Shown here in pieces: positions 51,098 to 63,100 of a stretch of DNA of 64,000 bases (position 1 is its first letter; every line of letters starts with the position of its first letter). This stretch comes from Seiridium cupressi (taxonomy: Eukaryota > Ascomycota > Sordariomycetes > Amphisphaeriales > Sporocadaceae). Made by a program: the position numbers and the translations under genes. Location of the stretch: positions 62,001 to 126,000 of the forward strand of contig JARVKI010000003.1 in assembly GCA_036674765.1 (NCBI GenBank), written 5' to 3'. A model generated the notes under the pieces. That model saw only the letters and a program-made list of their open reading frames with translations, made no database searches and was not told where the DNA came from.

Positions 51098-51177
51098 CTT
51101 CGCTGCGTGGAATAGTAGTGCATTGGCCGAGAGAAGGGGCTTTCGTTGGTCGCGATCTCTGGATCTTGATCGCACAT
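51094..51177 (-). promoter_or_regulatory. upstream ORF in the sdc1 leader, stop overlaps the sdc1 start
   Basis: On the minus strand ATG at 51177 opens a 27-codon frame whose TGA (51096-51094) overlaps the sdc1 ATG as ATGA. A second in-frame ATG at 51123 gives a nine-codon version. Distance to the main start is only 80 (or 26) bases, so at least the short version is probably in the leader. Confidence 0.5.
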
Positions 51178-51402
51178 TACGAGCTGCTGAGTTCGAACGG
51201 CGGCTGGCAGACGGCTGTCGCGTCAGGTCGATGGAGGGGAGCTTTAATTGAAACTAGCCAGAGCTAGAGTGACAGGCACATGACTAGGCGTCCATCTCGC
51301 GTTTCTGCACAACGCGCCGCCTCCCTTTGTTCACGTAACTCTTGCGTCAGCCAAAATGTCTCCTCCGATGGAGTCTACAGCACCTTTTCGAGTCAGAAGA
51401 TA
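51098..51402. promoter_or_regulatory. divergent promoter between sdc1 and fan1
   Basis: About 305 bases separate the two chosen start codons. Both leaders carry upstream ORFs that stop on the main ATG, so the true non-transcribed core is even shorter. No TATA box is obvious. An H3K4-methylation subunit and a repair nuclease sharing a promoter could be co-expressed, but nothing in the sequence proves it. Confidence 0.6.
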
Positions 51403-51403
51403 A
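51356..51403 (+). promoter_or_regulatory. upstream ORF in the fan1 leader, stop overlaps the fan1 start
   Basis: ATG at 51356, in a favourable context (CCAAAATGTC), opens a 15-codon frame that ends with TAA at 51401-51403. The last A is the first base of the fan1 ATG (TAATG). This is a classic layout for termination-reinitiation. Confidence 0.5.
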
Positions 51404-54040
51404 TGGACAAGTTCATTCAGCGAAAGGCAACGCCCAGATCGCACCAGAATGGCTCGCCTGGCCAGGGCAAAGAGCGGGCTCTACGAGAGCCACCTGCCAA
51501 GCGGGTGAAAAGGGAGGTCCAAGATAGCGAGGGCGACTCGGACGGATCTTTGTCGGATCCCAAATACTTGGAAGCCAGACCTAAATACCATTCTGTTGGG
51601 AGGGAGGACACTGCGGATACTACAGTCTCGATCAACGAGGATGCATACCCTCAATCTGAGCCGGAGTCTGTGGCAGGGCGGCCGACGGCAATTGAGAGCT
51701 CATTGCCAGAAGCCAAACCCGGGAAAGACGCAATTGAAGAGTACGAGACTTTCAGGGCATCTCAAGGGGAAAACTCCGAGAGTCTCACCTCTAGATTTGT
51801 CAAAAAAGAGTGGGTGAAAGGCAAAAGCTCTCTATATGTGGATGCTTTCAATCTTGCCCTGGGAACTGTACTTGAAGATGAGTCTCATCTTTTCGACGAG
51901 AAAGAGCGCGCCTTGTTCGACTATTGGGATAAACTGAGCTATGAGTCTCAATACTTGTGAGTGGTCAGCACACGGTCGGCCAATTCCCGGGATTCTAAAC
52001 CAAGATACCAGGTATGTCCGGCTCTTCCTAAGGAAATCAGCAACTTGGCATCGTATAGCCAAGCTGGGTTACTACGACGACGTGTCGAATCTGGAAGATG
52101 CTGTGCAAGAACTGCAAGAATCCAGGGCATTTCCGGCATCGTTGCCCAGTTCCCAAACGGACACCGAGGACACTAATGCCGCCTTTGCTCAAGAAGAGTA
52201 CCGCCTAGAAGAGTCATTTAGTTTTGCGGATACCTCCAATGATTGTATCACGACGGTCGAGGAAGCCATTACATTGCTGGGTCTTGATGAGCTGAAAGGA
52301 ATCGCCAAAGACGCCAAGGTCCGAGGCAAAAACAAAGCAGACTACGTCAAATCTATCTGCAGAATGAGCAATCGGCAGGCTGGCCTCATGTCTATGGGCT
52401 TACGACGATCTAGCACACATGATTCTATTGCCTCGAATGGGAACCAGACGCCAGAGGCTGACTCCCCTGGTCCGCAAGCTGCCGATGATTCCAACCGAAA
52501 TAGGCATTTCCTGGAGAAGATTGTAGCTATTACTGGGCCCTGCATCAGACTTTCCTTGCCAATCTTCAAACTCTTCGAGAGAGTTCACCTGGTATTCTAC
52601 AGATCTACGGAATGGACGGAAAAGTCCTTGACAGCCATTATACTCGCCAAAATATCGCGTCGCAATTTTCCCGAGTACATTGTTAGTAGGTCCGCGAACA
52701 TATTCTTATCAAGAAATCATCTCTTGGAGTTTGAAACGGCCACCAGGACAGAATTTGCCGTTGATACCATTCTTGAGTTCAACGGTCCTGTAAGCGATGA
52801 AGGGCTTCAGAATGTCCTGGGCATTTTCGAGCGGATCTACGGCCGATGGAAGAAGCTACTGGGAGATGAGCAAGTCAAAGAAGAGAGGGTCTACGAAACC
52901 GGTGAGGGGACATATTTGCGCCGTTTCTCCCCAGTCCACCCTTATACACGAATCATCCACAAGGCTACTGGCGTCCTTGGGCGTTTCAAAGAACACCACA
53001 GGGAGCACTCGATTCTATCGGAGCTCCTTGAGCAGAGGCTCTTCCACCACTCTCGCCGGGGTGCGTGGTATCAGCGAAAGGCTCTATTAGAAGAGCATTA
53101 CATGCATGCTTTGGAGCCAAGCCCGGCTTTTAGGGATCCCGAAATGCAGAAGAAACATTGGAAACGGATTGCAGTTACGACATGTGAGACAGCATTGGAA
53201 GATCCTGACTGTCACCTCAAGTACCACTATGACTTGCAGAAACGGGTATTGAAGCTTGAGAAACAGCTCAGGATACCTTTCCGTTTGCAACATGATTTCG
53301 GGCATGTCAGGCTGAAGAAACCTGAAGAGCATTTCATTGAAGGTATTCAGCTCAAAAAAGACGATATCGTGGGCAAGAGGGGACGAGGTCCAAGCACGAA
53401 GACCATCTGGGTTGATGAGGCAGAAGAAGGAGGAGAATGCAGCGTTGAAGCCATGTGCCTCAGCTCTTATAGGACTCAAGGCTGGAAGGGCTATCATGCT
53501 GAGGGCGGCATCATTAGGACACTATTTGCCTACCTTTTTTACGACATACTCTTCCTCTACATACCTAATGTCTTCCAAACAGCATACCAGACATGTCCAT
53601 TAGATCTATTCACGGATTCATTCTACCCAACCAGGGCATCCGAAATCAACCACCGCCTGGTCGAGATCGCAAACGGCGCAGCAAAGCGCCTTGTGGAGGA
53701 AGTCGACAGCCGCGAAAGAGAGCGGCGGACTTGTGTCGTGGGCCTCAATTGGGATTATGAGCTACCCGATCTCCTGGAGTTAGTCGAATGTTTCAATGGC
53801 CCCGCGTTGGCAACTGTATGCAAAGTTATGGCACAGGAGTATGGACAGCGCGGAGGCGGGCTGCCTGATCTCATCCTTTGGAAGGCGGAGCCAAAGAAGG
53901 AGGTCATGTTCTCCGAGGTCAAGAGCGCAAACGATCGCTTGAGTGATACCCAGAGGCTCTGGGTCCATGTCCTGACAAGCGCGGGTATAAGAGTCGCGCT
54001 ATGTAACGCGGTGGCTAAGGAGGTAAGGGAAATAAACTAA
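51403..54040 (+). CDS. fan1: Fanconi-associated nuclease 1 homologue (VRR-NUC structure-specific nuclease)
   Basis: Two exons: 51403-51956 and 52012-54040, with a 55-base intron (donor GTGAGT, acceptor ACCAG). The product is 860 aa. FAN1 is a 5'-flap endonuclease and 5' exonuclease that acts in DNA interstrand cross-link repair. Residues 1-150 are polar and disordered with basic patches. The intron join gives YLYVRLFLRK, a conserved FAN1 block. A SAP-like DNA-binding region lies at about 266-300 (LLGLDELKGIAKDAKVRGK), then a helical TPR-type region. The VRR-NUC catalytic domain is C-terminal: GYHAEGG with its conserved Glu, then P803-D804 ... E820-V-K822, the intact PD-(D/E)xK motif. The start was placed at MDKFIQRK because fungal homologues commonly begin this way. 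An in-frame ATG at 51280 would add 41 residues. It is divergent from sdc1. Confidence 0.95.
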
Positions 54041-56405
54041 GCACAACCTATCAGCGAGGTACTAGCCGCGAAGGACATGGCTGCATACGATGCCGCCGCA
54101 TGATAGCTTCGTCGCTATCCTGATGACAGACCACAGGCACAATCACATCCAAATATTGTCCCCGTAAAGAGACAGATCACCCCTGCTTTGGGAAGCATCA
54201 TCATGCAACACCAATTCGACCGGAGGCAATTTCCCAAATTAAGATCCCACGTGTGAAGAGTAGGCAATCGCGGAGTGTGCCTGTCTACGGGCCTTGTCTG
54301 AAACGGCCTCGATATTGAGGGGTCTTGGAATCTCTTCTCATGGCATCTTGGCAGAGCCCGCCCGCCAGCACGCAGTCATTCAGCCTGCATCTTCTGAAAC
54401 ACAGTCTCGTGCATGCTACCCATGCATCGTAGGAATTACTGTTCTCGGCAGACAATATTTTGATGTACGATCATGGCCGACCGGAAGATGGCAGGGTTGG
54501 CACGTTCTTGACTAGAACCCATTCGTTACCTGATGTGGAAATGGTTCAGCTTGGACAATCATATCAAAGCCCTACTAAGGCCCTCCGAAATCATGGGCGG
54601 AGGCTATGACCTTGCTGCCGCCATCATACATGCAGCCTACTGCAATCTCTGTCACATGCGTCATTTAGACGAGTGGTGAATTTGCTTAGTATTGGTCGTT
54701 CTTGCGCCGCAAGCCTTGACTGCCAGCCCAAAGTGTGCGCTCAGCTCTGTTGCTCGCACAGGAAAGCCCTCATGGGGCCAACAACAGACCGTGACCTTGA
54801 CACTTTGAAGGGGCAATATTTCGCGGGCTTGTTACGGGACGTGAATAGTGTGTGGGCGTCCATGTTATCGGCAGCCTTCCGCGGCCGCGGGGTGGCCTGG
54901 GAACAAGTCGGCGGTGAGCTTCGTTATAGGCCATTCATCACAAGATTGTGGTCCATGTGTCGAACAAACTCATTCAAGCGACACCAAGAAGGCACACACC
55001 CACCCGCGGTCCCTTCTCCCCAGCTCCCCAGCTCCCATTCTCCAATTCCTCTCATTGAACTCTCCTCATGTTCACCGAAAGAAAGAAATAGACACTGCGG
55101 GTGCTGCCATCCCACGAGAGCGAGGTGCAGTCGTGGGCGCTTAAGTGCCTTTACGGCGGGCCAATCGTCTTACAGCGTGGGAGTGGGGCAGATGGGAGCA
55201 TACGGTCATTGGTCGTCCGGGGCCAGACATGGGCGCTTAGAAGTTCGATGACCCCTGTCATGCCCATGCAGGTTCCAGGATATCGGGACAGGAAACTGGA
55301 GAAGAGCGATGTGCGTTGTAAGATTTGACAGGGGCCCCGACAGGGGTTTCATATGGAGGCAGGAATGGCAGTTCCAGTTTCGACGACACCCGGCCGCGGA
55401 TGTGCATGCGTGCGTTATGGTTATCGCCCGGCTCGGGAGAGCAGGTTTTTGCTGATGGCCATCTTTACGTACGAGAGGGTGTGCTCGGTGTCGAGGCGGA
55501 AGAAGGAAGAGTTTCTGCAGCAAATGTGCGCGTCGCATGGCAAACATGGGTCGAAGTCCTGATCGTGTTCGGAGCGGGAGATGCGCTCGGCGGGACGTCT
55601 TGATCGAGATGGGTGACACCTGGGCTCTACGCGTCACAGGTGTGTAACAAGTCAGTTTTCTGGGAGGTTACCACACGGGTATCCGCCAAGACGCCAGGAC
55701 CTGCTGCAAAGTAAATCTCCCGTGCGCTGTTCGTTTCCCTTTCCTCACGTCCTCGCATGGGAAACTGGGCCCCAACTCGGTCACAATAACAGTAGCCACC
55801 TACGGGCGGTCGCGTTTCGGGTCACGGCGGTTGTGCTGTTGTACAACACATAATCCAGCATCACTTGAACCAAAACAAGCAAACTCAAGTCACGGTGTTT
55901 GCAGAAGTCTCTGTGTGCAGATGCATAATTCTTCGAATATCTCATGTTGACTGCGCTAGTCCGATGCCAAGTGTAAGTATGCAGACTATGGTATTGAGCC
56001 CTGCCTCCGTCCAAAAAGCCCAAAAAGCCTCCCGTGGTGACATGATGCCACTTGAACCTTCCAACTCCTTGCCTTGGTATCGCACAAATCGGACCAGTTG
56101 AAGACGCCGCCAGCAACGCCGTTTGAACTCCATAAATATAAATGTCCTCGTAACATCGTTCCATCGCTCTTTTGTCGGGCTGGGCGTTCATGCTCTGCCG
56201 ACCTTACTAAATCCTTGGGGGAGTAAAAAAAGGTGTGTTTGTGTGAAGACGAAAGTGATACTAGAAGTAGGGTGTGGTGCCTCGGGGTAATATGAACATA
56301 GAGAAATTGATTGAAGGATCGCTTTAATAGTTGGTTGATGACTTTAGTTGATTCGGAAATGGGAGGGTTTGTTTGATTTGCCTAGTAGGGGTCGTATTCG
56401 CGGGA
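54041..56405. other. convergent intergenic region after fan1
   Basis: About 2.4 kb with no supportable gene. It should hold the 3' UTRs of fan1 (plus) and of the 249-aa gene (minus). Frames at 54673-55251 plus, 55206-55637 minus and 55781-56191 minus lack recognisable domains. A short inverted repeat lies at about 55251-55340 (acccctgtca ... tgacagggg). Confidence 0.6.
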
Positions 56406-57155
56406 TCATGCCGACTTTGATCTGGTCGTTGGCGGTGGTATCGACTCCCCTGCTGCGGCCGCGGCGGCCTTCATGACCTGCGATTTCGAACATTCCGTTC
56501 GCCTCCTCTTTCCCTTCGGCGCCGGGTTCATCCTTGGCGTGTAAGTGACTGTCCGGGTCACGACTTCCCTAATGTGCCGCACACTTCTGTTGGAAGACTT
56601 GGTGGCCTTGCAATCCTGCGAGTAGCGGGTCTTCAGAGCCGCTTCCCAGTCGAATGGCGAGCGCACTGATCTTGCGCTGAAGGGAGACCTCGCTGTGGCG
56701 CTCATGGGGGACTCCAGCGTTGACATGGCGGGTGATGGCGGGATATGTAGACTTGGGAATGATGTCGCACCCGTTGGCGGTGCGGACATGGGGTGTGTTG
56801 GGTATGGGCTTGGTGGGACGGCGCTGGGAGACTTGTGGTTTCCACACTTGCACGAGCAGTCAGTCTGCTCGCTGCTGGCCGTTGAAGGCATTGACTCTTG
56901 CGCCGTGTCCTCGTCCTCTTCGCTTGAGCTGCCCGCTCGCTTCTCTGGAATGACGGGAGAAGCTACTGACATGGCCTTGAGGAAGTCCATGTATGCGACG
57001 GGAGGGCTGATGGGAGTCTTGGTAAACTCCTCCTTGATGGCATCAGGCACAACCGACATGGGAGTCCTCGCCGACAGAGCAGAGAGCTCCGAGGGGAAGG
57101 TCGCGGTGACTGGAGTGGTCAACTGCGGGAGCTTGGGCTTGCTTGTAGGCTTCAT
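56406..57155 (-). CDS. conserved-looking low-complexity protein of unknown function, 249 aa
   Basis: A single exon on the minus strand. The start is the only near ATG (MKPTSKPKLPQL); the frame is open upstream but without another ATG nearby. The protein is rich in Ser, Pro and Thr with many SP/TP sites. It has an N-terminal block (residues 9-30, LPQLTTPVTATFPSELSAL) and a block PISPPVAYMDFLKAM near 48-62. An acidic patch lies at 78-84 and a Cys cluster DCSCKCGNH at 99-107. A C-terminal basic block covers about 167-220 (SPFDWEAAL ... REVVTRTVTYTPR ... KGKRRR) and an Ala run about 230-235. I think similar proteins exist across Pezizomycotina without assigned function. Phospho-regulation and nuclear location are guesses from SP/TP sites and the KGKRRR patch. 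Strong codon-level structure and no competing plus-strand homology make it likely real. Confidence 0.75.
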   Translation of the reverse strand: MKPTSKPKLPQLTTPVTATFPSELSALSARTPMSVVPDAIKEEFTKTPISPPVAYMDFLKAMSVASPVIPEKRAGSSSEEDEDTAQESMPSTASSEQTDCSCKCGNHKSPSAVPPSPYPTHPMSAPPTGATSFPSLHIPPSPAMSTLESPMSATARSPFSARSVRSPFDWEAALKTRYSQDCKATKSSNRSVRHIREVVTRTVTYTPRMNPAPKGKRRRTECSKSQVMKAAAAAAGESIPPPTTRSKSA

Positions 57156-60100
57156 CTTGCCGGTGTTGAAGGTCGAATGGGCGTTAGTGCGGTGTGATAT
57201 ATCCACACGAGCTTCAAGTCAAGTGAATGACTCGGAGGTGAAGGATGGTTCGGAGGGCTGCCTACAAGCTGCACTGACAAGTCGCCGTTGGGGAGGGAAA
57301 AGCCGGCAGTTGTGGTGAGGGAGCAGGTGAAGGTGGAAGAGGGAAGCAAAGGGCTATATTATGTATGTGATCCCGTTACCGCGAGAGCGCTGTATGCGGG
57401 TTAGGTAGCCTGGGCCGAAGCGGGTCCCTGTTTTGTTTCACGCGCGCGAGGGGCCGGGAGACCTTGTCTAGCAGACGCTGAGACGAGGGCGCCAACCAGC
57501 CCGAGGGAAAGAAGAAGAAAAAAAAGATCGGTGCCAAAATCCCCGCTAGAAACGCTAGAACCAATGTGACCGATCCAGGCGGATGGGTGTGTGCCCGGGG
57601 GGTGGAAGGCTGAGCAAACGCTGGCGTCGTGGGCGGAAGGGATCCTGTAAGGAGGACTGGCTCTCTTCTCGATGGCCGGCGCGTGCTATAGCCCGGGGAG
57701 CCAACCGAGAAAAATGTCCGTAGTTAGTTTGAAGTGGTATAAACCCTGTCTCACGAGCAGGCGGCGTAGGCAAACAGAGGCGGGTGCAGTGTAGAGTCAG
57801 GGTACGGCCGCTCGAGGACGGAGGCGCTGCCTTGGACAGCGGAAAGTGGGCAAAATCCAGGCCGTACTATGTAGTATGGTATGGTCGCTGGTGAGGGATT
57901 GGGATTGGCTGGCAGAGCGGCAGGTTGGCAAGTGGTATTCGAGAACTGGCTGCTCGCTGAGGGCGACAACTGCTCTGGCGCGTGTGCTGAGACTTGCTTT
58001 AGTCTGGGTTGCAATACCTTAGTCAATTCGACTGACTGCCCAGGGGATGCAAGCCAAAGCCAGAGGCAATACACCCGGGCCGGCGGCTCGCCTAGGTACC
58101 GTCTACTCGAGGCGCGTGGCCGTGGGTGAGGACTGCTGCACTCGGTGCTGGGGGACAGCGGGCGAGCTCTTGCTGCTGATTCGTCGACAGACCCTGGCCC
58201 GGGGCCCCTGAACGGCACCACGCTCTGGGTTCTGCTAGGGTGGAGGCGTCGCTGTAAGCGCCAGTCGAGTATTCGAGACCTGGGGGCCGAAGTACCGAGT
58301 ACCCAGCCGTTCCCGCCGCTGAGGCTGGTCGCTGATTCGTCGGGGCTGCTGCCAACCTGGTCCTCGAAGCGCTTCCGCTATTCTTAGCACATGTTATTGC
58401 TTTGCTCTGATTCGACGTCGGCCCAGTCGCCAGAACGACTACCGCTTGTACTTACACTGCGATTTCCACCAAGCACGCTGTGTGTGCTGGGAAGACACGA
58501 CAACAATCGCGCTGCGACTGCCGCCTCGGGCGAACAAACACCTGGTTAAGGGCCTGGTCGAGGTTCAACGTCCAGCTGATGAGCTGAGTCCTCGTGCTTG
58601 TCCCACTTCACAACACGGTGGTGAAGACGTTGGTCTAATGAAGCGTTGGCTCGTGGGAGAATGGTAAGGAGGTTGTTGTTCTCTTGTGTCGCTATCGATC
58701 ATGAACCCGTGTCGGTATTGCATGGACCATCGAGGTCAATTTATGCTCAGATGCTCGGCGTCTAGCTCCTGTCTATTTGTTTTCTTCTCTGCGTCCTATT
58801 CTTGCCATCGGTCTCCCATTACCAGTTTCCTGTTGCCTGAACCCAGTGCTGTGCTTCATCCAGCGCGCGGTTCAGAGAGACTGCTTCATTTGCTATTGGC
58901 TTTCTGCAACTAGAGGCTATCCTGCTCCTCAAGACTCGGGTAGGCCCATTCGAGAGGGAACAACGTGGCGGGATACTGCGAAAGAGCGCGCGCATCATGA
59001 TGCAGGCCGTCACCCTAGAAGCGATTACAATTATCGTTGGCCAGGATATCTTCAACAAAACAGGTATTGGGCTTTGGAAGATGTCTTCTGCCAAACAGCA
59101 GCCGTTGTCTGTCGTGTCCGATACACCACAAGACAGCGCGCGGCTCCCGGGGGCTGGCGCCGGCCCTATCTCAGGCCCGTCAGAGCCTCACTCCAGCCAG
59201 CAGGATGAATAATCGTCCATGACTCGCCCGTCGACAAGACGAGCAGTCACTCATTTCGCTGCTCCAGTTTGCGGCCCATGCTGCTGGTTTAGATGTTGGT
59301 GGAGCCCCCGCGCCTCTACCAGCCCTTAAGCGCCGACCACTCTTTCCGGATTCGCTGAGCTCATGGCGAAGGAATCCTTCAATTTGGCATCCGCGTCTAG
59401 CTGCGTCGCTTGTTGAGGTAGCTCTTTGCCATGATTGTAATGCCCATGCCGCTGGTCAAGCTAAGTCACATTGGTGGCTATGTAGACACAAGCTCGTTCG
59501 CTTGATGGAGGGTATCCCCAGGCTAGCGGACCCGAGAAAGGGCATCTTGTTGGTGGCAGGGGCCTTTGGATTCCCTACACTGGTATCAACATTGAAGATC
59601 ACGACCTCATTCCATGGTGGCATGCCTGTATGCACCTCCTTGGGTCGGCTGCATGAGACTCCTTGCACTATCGCGGCAAACGGAACGTCCGTGGAAGTTC
59701 CATGAGACGAACTAGCATGTGGCACCCAGGATACAGACCCGAGTCCCAGAGCCAGAGTGTCGGTTCTGATCTGACCGGAACTGCATGCGAGCCAAATGTC
59801 TAAGTAAGTGTGGTTCCGCCCTTGGTCACGGTACTGATCCCAGACACTAGCTAGCCCAAGAAGTGAGGAGGGCACGCAGGTTCGGTTGTCTACGCTGGAG
59901 TGGTAACAGCCAAGATGATCACCGGTGTACTGCTGGTCTGTTGGACACCGCATCGGAGGGGGGCGGCAGGCTAGCCTTGCGGAACCATGAAATACGATTA
60001 CGCCCGAATACCGTCGGTGGTCTGATTAGACTTGCTTCACCCTCGATCAGACGCCTCCTCTCTTTCCGGAGTGGGCAACTGTCGGAAGCAAAGCATGGAG

Positions 60101-63100
60101 CCACGATCGCTCAGGATCGTCACCCTTGCTTTCATGCCGTCTGCATTCTATGATACACCCATAAGCGCGCGTAAATCGGTTACGACCGCATCATTGCTCA
60201 TTCGTCGGGAACATCGCGCCAAATTGCTTCCCGGCGTATTCATTGTGCCTTTGCTGCATCACGATCGAGAACGGTTCATATTCCCGTTGGTCACTACAAG
60301 CGATTCTTCTCCACTTGATACGGACTTGCAAGGAATGGGCCCTGACTCCGTGATGGATAACGAGACCCCTCTCCCGAACATGGAGAGTACATTGTCCGGG
60401 AGTCGTTTTTAAAGTACCTACAACAGGGGCTATGATCACTAGTAGTCGCCAGGGAGTAACCTCCACGACCTCTAGTATTTCGATATGATGAATCATATGA
60501 CGAAGAGCGTGGTCCTGGGGCTTAGGAAAGAGACGCAGCCGATGCGGTGTGCGTACTTACTGCAGGACCCGCCAGCAACATCTTCATGCCACGACAAGCC
60601 TTGTTCTCCGTGGCTGTCCAAGCATCCATGATGGCCGAGCACTTCGGCAGCAGCTTTGATCCACAGCAGAGGAGTCACAACAATGTTCGATCGGCTTTGG
60701 ACGATGTACCTGAGGAAAATGTAGGCTTTCAGGCGCCATTGCTGCTCCGGCATGCAGAACGACAGATCATGCACGCCTGTACGTGCTAATGTGTCCTGCC
60801 CTCCCGGAAGTCTCTCCTTCCACCCTGTGGTGCAGGATCCATGGAAGCTATCATTCGGCCTACGTAGACAAGGACGAAAGAAGTGAGCCTTTTCCGTAAA
60901 TGCCAGAATTAATGCAAGTCCTCTTCGGGGTGTTTGCGACACCCATGGCCAGCCCCTATCTAAATTTCCCAATGATCTCTCTATTCTCCAGAGCATACAT
61001 ACGCCGTCGAATATCAATCCCTATTGTTTCCATATCGATCGTCACTCTCAAAGCACGAGACGTAGTTATCGATTTCATATCTACTTCCGGTTCTCTCAAG
61101 TCGAAGAACCAGCCAGTTCACATTTTTTCGAAGTCCTGTCTGCCACCGTTTTAAGCTCGTGCAGACGCAATCCCACGTTTCGTCGATATGGAAATTTGGT
61201 GTTCTTCACCTTTCACCAAATACGACGAGGTCAATAGTATACCTTTGTCTCGATTGCCACCGCGAAGCTCGACTCCCGACTTCGACACCAAGCGAAATGT
61301 TAAATTCCATACAAACCAACTCTGCCCCGATAGACCGGAAGACTTGGTGGTCCAATTTGTTCCACTAAGCATCCCAGATCACCTCAACCCATATCAGACT
61401 TCGCTATGCCTGCGGGCATTAATGCTCGAGCTGCTATGAGTGCGCATCATACAACAATACACTGGTGGAGCCGTGGTGAATGCAAAGCGTGATTCTATGG
61501 CATATCCCAAATTTCCAATGTAGAGGCCATACTGGTTTTCTATCCTTCTTTGTGTGCTGAGTATATACAATGGATTAATCAAATCCTGGGTTTTTACGCG
61601 AAGACCGACGAGGGCATCATGTGTGCTACCTAGAAACAACGGAAACTTCGGTCATTATTCAGGGATGATCTCCCCAGAATAAACTTTATTAAGACAGACG
61701 CGGCTTGCGTAACGTAGAGCAGCATGGTGTCTAGCCGCCAATATTACGTATCCATTCCTGTGAAGCGAGTTATTACAAATGTCACGAGTTCTACCAAAAA
61801 GTTTATTAGGCCGACTTCACTGCTCTATATCTGTGTATATTTCGTCAAGGGATAAGATCTGTGTAAATTTTGTATCGCCACCGTGTATATTTAATTGTGT
61901 TGATGCATGATAACCCTTAGGTAGACAACAACTACGAGAGAGCCACCACCCAAGAATCTGTATAATGCCGTAAAATGAGTCAAGTCCAAGACAGTTACTA
62001 TATTATTACAGTCGTTAGTATAATCCATAGACGAATAAGCTTCGGAACAAGGCTGAGAATCCTAGGAACATCATCAATCAACCACAGATCCTTCCCTTGG
62101 GAGTATTGGAGCAACACAGAAGCCATCAGGTTGAACGATGCAAACCAGTGGCCCCTGCTGCCATCATCCTGGCAATTTCCTTCTGTGACTCAGTTTTTCC
62201 GCAGGTTACGCTTAATATCTTATCGTGTGGTATGTAATACTAAATTGTAATACAGGAAATGTATAAACATACCATGTAATGTGGAAAAGTCACCAACGAT
62301 ACCGCCCTTGATGCTGCAAGCTGCTTAAGAGCGTCGCCAGGAGCCTATATACCACGAGTTTAAAAGAGATCATCTTTCAAGGCACTTATCTCCCTTTATT
62401 TGAGTCTACCTCCTGGGCTACTCCACCGTTACTGACCAGACGAGCTGGTATATCACCGCGTTGAAACAATTGGATGATTGCGATGATGTACTCCAAGTCA
62501 GTAAATAGCACGGAGAGCCCATGTTTTAAGAAAGCCGCGAGAACTATGAGGCCAATAGTTGGACGATCTCACAAAAGGCTTCACTTGCTCATTTTACATA
62601 TGTGAAGTCTTTCCATTATATGACAGAGATCCCCTTTCGGGGAAACATTGAGCTTAACCTTAGCTTCCCACCAAAGATTGCAGCAGATCAGGAAATGAAC
62701 CTAACCTCCAAGTTACACTATAGGTGGCCTTTAAAAACAATGTCATCGACCCCGTTGCTTCGAAGTAAATGCAGTCGATGCATGGACAAACTCAACGTAC
62801 TTTGACCTCAAGGATCATCTCCGCTTCATGTCATAAGGAATTTCTCAACCTGATGCCCCTGTGAATCAACCCAGGGTTTTAGGCAGGCACATGCTGAGCC
62901 ATACGGTGAGGATTATTGAGACGAAGTGATAAACGTCCTGGCATCACCAGGAAATACAACGTAGGGGGTCTTTGTTGACAGAGCCTCGTGGAAAGAAAGA
63001 CCACGTTTGCTCGAAGTGTCATTGTGACTTAAGAGGCATCTGCAGTTGGGAGAACATGAGAACAAGAGATTTTCAGCTATCGTTGGCATCCCAGACATGC

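Noticed and set aside
58777..59212. Overlapping plus-strand frames (143 and 71 codons) that at first looked like a last exon
   Set aside because: No family recognised and no convincing upstream exons; kept out for lack of support.
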